Source: Datura wrightii
Lineage: Eukaryota > Streptophyta > Magnoliopsida > Solanales > Solanaceae
Assembly (NCBI GenBank): GCA_035772735.1
Contig: JASDFA010000003.1
Coordinates: forward strand, 156,315,001 to 156,379,000
Direction of reading: 5' to 3'
Length of the DNA: 64,000 bases
Positions 58,830-64,000 of this stretch are shown piece by piece (the first letter of the stretch is position 1; every line of letters begins with the position of its first letter). A program made the translations under genes and the position numbers. The notes beneath the pieces were generated by a model. That model was not told where the DNA came from. It did no database searches and saw nothing but the letters and a program-made list of their open reading frames with translations.

Positions 58830-60117
58830 TGAGAATAAAGGGGGAGGGGGGGTGTTCCCCAAGTTGGTGAGCTAATTGAAACTCTCTTGGCAGAAGCTCA
58901 CAACTCAAGGTACTCCATTCACCCCAGAGTCACGAAGATGTACCACAATCTAAAACATCATTATTGGTGGGGTAGGATGAAGTGAGACTTTGTGGACTAC
59001 GTGGCTCAGTGTTTAAATTGTCAATAAGTGAAGTACGAACACCAAAATCCTGGAAGAGTACTTCATAGAATGCCTATGCCCGAGTGAAAATGGGAGAGAA
59101 TAGCCATGGACTTTGTGGTTGGTCTTCCCAATACTTTAGGGAAGTTTGACTCAATTTGGGTCATAGAGAATAGGTTGACTAAGTCTGCTAATTTCTTGTC
59201 GGTCCAAGTGACTTACAACGCGGAGAAATTAGCCAAGATATACATGAAGAGGGTTATTCGGTTACATGGGGTGCCTGTTTCCATTGTATCGGACAGGGGC
59301 ACTCAATTCACTTCCTATTTTTGGAGGACTTTGTCGGTCGAGTTGGGTACAAGGTTGGACTTGAGCACAACCTTCCATCCTCAGACAGACGGGCAACCGG
59401 AGCGCACTATTCAAGTATTGAAGGACATGCTCCAGGTGTGTGTGATAGACTTTGGGGGTCATTGGGACAAGTTCTTACCCTTGGAAGAGTTCGCCTATAA
59501 CAATAGCTACCACTCGAGCATTGGTATGGCACATTTTGAAGCCTTGCATGGAAGAAAGTGCAGGTCTTCAATTGGGTGGCCTGATGCGTTTGAGGTGAGG
59601 ACTTGGAGGACGGATTTGTTAAAGGAGTCCTTGGAAAAGATTTGAATAATTCAGGACCGTCTAGTAGCTACTCAAAGTAGGCAGAAGCAATACGCGGACA
59701 AGAAAGTCAGGGACATGGAGTTCATGAAAGGGGAGCAAGTGCTGCTCAAGGTGCCTCCCATGAAGGGGTGATGAGGTTTGAAAAGTGGAGCAAGCTTAGC
59801 CCGAGGTATATTGGGCATTTGAAATACTCCAACTTGTGGGGGAAGTGGCTTATGAGCTGGCATTGCCGTTAGGATTGTCTGGACTGCATCCAACATTTCA
59901 TGTGTCCATGCTGGAAAAGTACCATAGGGATGGAACGCATATCATTAAGTGGAACTCCATGCTGCTGGATAAGAATTTTTCCTATGAGGAGGAACCTGTA
60001 GAGATATTGGCTAGAGAGATTTAGAAGTTGAGGTCCAAGGAGATTCCCACAGTAAAAGTCCAGAGCAAAGACCATCCGGTGGAAGAAGCCACTTGGGAGA
60101 CCGAGGCTGATATATGA
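58830..60117 (+). pseudogene. Element A integrase with chromodomain-like end
   Basis: The zinc finger is present but broken (HSRYSIHPRVTKMYHNLKHHYWW ... CLNCQ then a stop). The core 59106-59645 is open over 179 codons with all three catalytic residues in context (MDFVVGLP, SIVSDRGTQFTSYFW, QPERTIQVLKDML). The GPY/F-like part ADKKVRDMEFMKGEQVLLKV follows, then stops. LHPTFHVSMLEKYHRDG, SYEEEPVEILAREI and EATWETEADI, the chromovirus-type tail, end near 60117. Confidence 0.9.
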
Positions 60118-60179
60118 GTCAAGTACCCCCGGTTGTTCATAGAATATGGCACGTATCCTTCTTACCTTTGTATAGATCA

Positions 60180-60191
60180 TTCAAAGACGAA
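60180..60191 (+). other. Element A pre-PPT motif, decayed
   Basis: TTCAAAGACGAA differs at two positions from TTCGAGGACGAA found before the polypurine tract in the Tekay element and element B. The purine tract itself (before 60214) is no longer recognisable. Confidence 0.6.
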
Positions 60192-60213
60192 AGATATTTT
60201 AATTGGTATATGA

Positions 60214-61560
60214 TGTAATGATCCAGATATCGTTATGGGATGGTTAAGGGCATAGAACATAGAAAACTGGCTAAGGATGAGATAGGGAGGTTGTGAAATA
60301 AACTAAGTATACAACTATGCATTTTGAGTAGCTACTGATCTGGAAGACCGCTACAGTGGTGGAATTCCCACTGCAGCGAGACCGTGGTAGCAGTCAGAGT
60401 CCCTTCATGGTGAAAAATTAGAGAGTAACTATTTGGATAGCCGCTGCAACCCTATGGCCGCTATAGCGGGTCCACTACAGCAGGAAGGTAAATGCTGCAG
60501 CAGACGACAAAAATCAGAAAGGGGGTTTAAGTGGGAATTACAGGATTTTCACCTTATTATTTTCCAAAATGCAATCTGGAGGTCTAGAGGATGGAAAAAC
60601 TCTCCAGAGCAGTAACCTCTTCACCCAAGGTAGGATTTTCGATTTTCTGTCTCTAAAGTAGTTTTGATCCTAGAAGCTTTGTAGACCTCAAAATGTGGGA
60701 ATTTTGTAGAGGAAGAACCCCAGGCTGTTAACTAGGGCTGAATTGTAGGGTTAGGGGTTGAATTGGGTTGGGTTTATAAGTTTTGAGCACTCCCTTAGAA
60801 TCACGTGTTGGGAACAAGGGTTGCTTAGGGAATTAAATTAAAATGGAGTAGAATTGGGGTTTTACTTTCGAAAAACACCTGAAAGAGAAGGTTTGATCTG
60901 TTAGACTCTAAATTGAAGGGTAATTAATGAATTACTCTTATACTATAGATTTCACGCATTTCAATGCTTTAGGAAAAGGCAAGGCTCCCCCGGAGTAGTT
61001 GAATTATTACCTTCCAAATCAAGGTAGGTTACGGTTTATTAGGATAGACCTATATAATGGCATGTATAGTGTGCAATGTTGACATATGATTGGTCTTCGG
61101 ACGTTTACGTGATATGTGAGTCTATTGTTGTTAATATATCTTATGAACATGACTAAGATGTGATATTGAATTGTGATGACTTATTTAAAAGATTGTGGAT
61201 ATATGTTAGTATAATTACCTGTGATGAATGGTTAGTAAAGTGATCCCACTCCATTAACGAGAGAATTATTAATTGATGATGGCTTATTTGAGAAGTAGAT
61301 TGTAATTTTCTGTATGATGCAATTATGTATTTGCCATTCCTTTTATAAGAATAATGAATGAAAATATTTAATGTCCTAAAATGAGAGGCTCAAGCCCGAG
61401 GGGAGTATCCGAGCGAGCCAATAACTTTATTTGAGTGGCTCATGTATGAAGGGAGCATCTGGACGAGCGTATGAGAGGAGCGGGTGTTAGGCTGGTACAG
61501 TACATGAATTTCTAGAGTCCCCCGCAGGTCATGACTGGATGAACATAAAAATATCCTCTA

Positions 61561-61619
<59 letters not shown>

Positions 61620-62659
61620 TCGTATGGTTGAGTGTTAAGGGGAGATGGTGGAGGCGTGTGCCCATCATATTACCCTTGGTTATGTTGTTTGCATATTTGT
61701 TTGTGATTTCCTTTATGTTCATGAGGTGAATGTGAACATGCTGCGAGAATGTGAGAAATTATCGTGGATACAATGCAAATTGATAACAATGAATATGGTG
61801 TTATTGCTAAGTGCGACTTTTTCACCATGTATAGTTATTGAGTAGTTGTCGTTATGAATAACTGATGATTTGTAGCTCTTAATAGCTATTGTGATTGTTG
61901 TTTCATTATGGTTGTTTGATGGATTTATTAAGTATGTGAAATGCTAACTGTTAATCTAATGAATTGTGGGATGGATGAACTGAGAAGAGTGCAACACGTC
62001 GAGCTACTGCCTACGCAGTGCCGCTGTAGCGGAACCATTTCTGCTGCGATGAGACCGTTGTAGCGGACAAGTGATTGCTGCAGCGAGAGGCCTAATCCAG
62101 TGAGCAGGATGGCTAATTCTTGAGTAGAGCTAGTGTTCATATAATGGCTTTTATTTTTGTATAAAGTTGAGGACCCTTTTTATATCTCTATTGCTGTAAT
62201 TATATGTAATTATGTAAGGTCGGTTGATGATGCCTACCAGTACTGTGTCATGTACTGACCGTACCCCTGCATTTTTTTCTGAGTGTAAAGTTCGAGCCCG
62301 ATAGTTCTTTGCGCCTTCACCTGTGAACCAGCAGCTTTTGTGGATTGAGAAGGTGAGCAAATGAGGACGCAGATCACTCCTTCATTGCAGATGTCCTTCT
62401 TTCGTAATTTATTTCGTTTTTACTTTTAGTTCCTTATTTGTGGAAACAAACGTCTTGTTCAATGATTTTTAGGTCTTGGGTAATGTTGTTTTCTTTATAA
62501 CGTTGATATAAGCGGTTGATTCATGATGTGAAGTTATTTCAATAATTAAAGATAGTGTTTATCTTTTGCATGTCTCATTTTGGGGTAGTATCGAAATTTG
62601 TTGGTCTGCCCACCAAAGGGTTAGTGTGGGTGCTCATCACGGTCATTTGGGTCATAACA
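60214..62659 (+). repeat. Element A 3' LTR
   Basis: Starts TGTAATGATCCAG and ends GGGTCATAACA. It holds palindrome-type GC words at 60350-60500 and 61995-62095, and a pure (AT)27 run at 61563-61616 that is absent from the 5' LTR. Confidence 0.85.
61563..61616. repeat. (AT)27 microsatellite in the 3' LTR
   Basis: A pure AT run inside the LTR, between ATCCTCTAGA and GATTCGTATGG. The 5' LTR has only TCTGTCATGTTTGTACATG at this point, so the run grew after insertion. Confidence 0.95.
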
Positions 62660-62664
62660 AATTT

Positions 62665-63200
62665 GAATGATATAGCATCTGAATTCCTCTCTGTATCTCA
62701 ATCTCTTAATCTTTTTCTTATCCCTTATCTTTTTCCTTTCTTATTCTGTCTCGATACCTCAATTTAGTATCAACTGGTATTAGAGTTGAGTTTACCTTTA
62801 TAAATGGCACCTGCAAGACAACAAACATGACTCATGAAAACATCGAGTCTAATGTTCACGAGCAACTTGATAATCTGGCAGCACAATAGATGAATCTGCA
62901 TACAATTGTGGAGCAGAAACATCAGGAACTGAAGATGGATATGGATTGAAGGCAAATTGAAATACTGCATATGGTTCAAGCTCTCAAAACTTTCTTGTAT
63001 GGTTTGCAACTTCATCAAAGGGGAAAGGAAAATGTTCCTCCATCTAGTTCAAATCATCACAACCTACTGGATATGGCATTCTAGGTCCTACTCCTCATTA
63101 TGATGGTAATTCTCACAATCATAATCTACGTTTTCCTCATTTTGATGGAGAGAACTTTAAGATTTAGTTGTACAAAATTGAGCAATACTTCTCAGCAGAG
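62665..63200 (+). mobile_element. 5' piece of another gypsy element (primer site and gag start)
   Basis: TGGTATTAGAGT at 62775-62786 resembles an initiator-Met primer-binding site. The following sequence encodes, with stops and frameshifts, a gypsy gag N terminus: MTHENIESNVHEQLDNLAAQ, EQKHQELKMDMD, then LRFPHFDGENFKI.LYKIEQYFSAE. The phrase FPHFDG..F..W is typical of such gags. It breaks off near 63200. Confidence 0.65.
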
Positions 63201-64000
63201 TAAAAACAAAGTAAAATAATTACAATATTAAATTTACTTATTTTATATAACTGATTTGTGCTAATATTATTTTGTATATTTTATAGTATTATAATAATAA
63301 TATGTATGAATTATATATGTACCTATATACTTCGGTATGGTATTCTGTATTTCAGTATTTTTTTTTATAAATATCAAATACCAAAGTTTTTTTAAAATCA
63401 TACCAAATACCATACCACATACCATAATATCAAAATCATGATATCAAAATTTTTTATTTTGATATATACCATACCATGCCCATCCCTACTTGGTACACAC
63501 TACTATCATTGTACTAAACGAGTACCGACATTTTAAATACACTAAAAAATGACTCACAATAAAAAACAAATGGCATGTAAGAATTTGAAGAAGAGATATA
63601 GAATCACCCTTCGTCTAAGGTGGCTTTGCCCGTGACGATACACGAAATAAATAATATTCACTCAAAAACACTTAAAAGAATTTGTGCGCACACACACACA
63701 ATACTGACTTTTTGACCTAACCTAATAGTCTATATGTACGTCTTTCACCATACGATACATCATGAATTTATTTTAGCTTATAAAGAGGTTCAAGATATAC
63801 TATTTTTATGCAGCTCTCTCTTGAATCCTGTATAAACGCGGATTGCTCAGTGCACCAAACTGTATATATATATAAAGATATGCCACATGAATATTATGAA
63901 TTTCTGAACCGACTGTCAAATTTAGTTTCTAATTTTGATGTAATAAACTAAAAGTTGGATTAAAGTCCGTTTAATCTAATTATCACTATAGCGTGACACA
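63201..64000. other. AT-rich repeat sequence
   Basis: No gene is seen. Repeated ATACCATACC words (63330-63480) end in CATGCCCATCCCTA, which resembles a terminus of hAT-type non-autonomous elements, but the other end and the duplication were not found. A short CA run is at 63687-63700. Confidence 0.5.

Larger units (their letters stand above)
29115..62659 (+). mobile_element. Ty3/gypsy element A, old, carrying three nested insertions
   Basis: Plus-strand element with a 5' LTR (29115-35512), an initiator-Met-type primer-binding site, gag, protease, reverse transcriptase, RNase H, integrase and a 3' LTR (60214-62659). The span is 33.5 kb; subtracting the three insertions and their duplications leaves about 9.7 kb, normal for a gypsy element with 2.1-2.4-kb LTRs. 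The coding frame is riddled with stops and its LTRs differ widely, so it is much older than the elements inside it. The flanking pentamers (CTTTT and AATTT) do not match convincingly. Confidence 0.85.

Noticed and set aside
29110..62664. Target-site duplication of element A
   Set aside because: CTTTT and AATTT match weakly in T-rich DNA; not convincing.
63330..63494. hAT-type MITE ending CATGCCCATCCCTA
   Set aside because: Only one end is seen and no 8-bp duplication could be paired, so it is mentioned but not called as an element.

Overview
The window is repeat-dominated nuclear DNA of a flowering plant. The repeats (long-LTR Ty3/gypsy elements of Tekay/Del, Athila and Ogre/Tat type, a TS-like SINE ending in TTG repeats, AT-rich MITEs) look most like Solanaceae, with Capsicum, Solanum or Nicotiana all possible; I cannot name a species. 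There is no bacterial-style gene organisation. Only one host gene, itself broken, is visible. All element names below are by eye from motifs and termini.

Region 1 (1-13.2 kb): the 3' part of a Tekay-type LTR (1-463); a 314-bp foldback MITE with an 8-bp target-site duplication (TSD); a 988-bp Mutator-like foldback element with a perfect 9-bp TSD; and a minus-strand bHLH transcription-factor gene (bHLH95/ZHOUPI-like). Exon 1 is at about 10965-11308 and exon 2 at 4644-5060. The intron between them holds SINE sequence and a whole, degenerate Ty1/copia element (5736-10527). Exon 1 carries a probable frameshift and no exon 3 was found.

Region 2 (13.2-29.1 kb): a plus-strand copia gag-protease fragment, cut off at a minus-strand solo LTR (15986-18658, TSD TTAAG) that contains a 41-bp minisatellite. 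Then AT-rich DNA with a 431-bp tandem duplication and a possible Helitron end, a second gypsy solo LTR (22332-25980), more AT-rich DNA, and a nuclear copy of the 5' part of mitochondrial 26S rRNA (about 28705-29050).

Region 3 (29.1-62.7 kb): one old Ty3/gypsy element ('element A', 29115-62659) stretched to 33.5 kb by three insertions. An Ogre/Tat-like solo LTR (29335-33637) lies in its 5' LTR. A complete but defective Tekay/Del element (36625-46409, TSD GTATC) lies in its gag. A minus-strand Athila-like element ('element B', 47533-57280, TSD ATTTG) lies at its protease/RT junction. Element A's reading frame can be followed across both inner insertions. Element B has gag and protease but no reverse transcriptase or integrase, plus a second ORF of the plant-transposon-protein type with an acidic tail.

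Region 4 (62.7-64 kb): the start (primer-binding site and gag) of yet another gypsy element, then AT-rich repeat sequence.

The most interesting signal is in non-coding DNA. Two gypsy elements of different lineages (Tekay and element B) carry the same GC-rich inverted word pair, GTGTCACGGAG / CTCCGTGACAC with an ABRE-like ACGTGTC, 22-33 bp upstream of the LTR TATA box. Element B has a second copy inside the element, just upstream of the leader intron of its ORF2, which looks like an internal promoter. Other gypsy LTRs in the window carry different but equally palindromic GC words.
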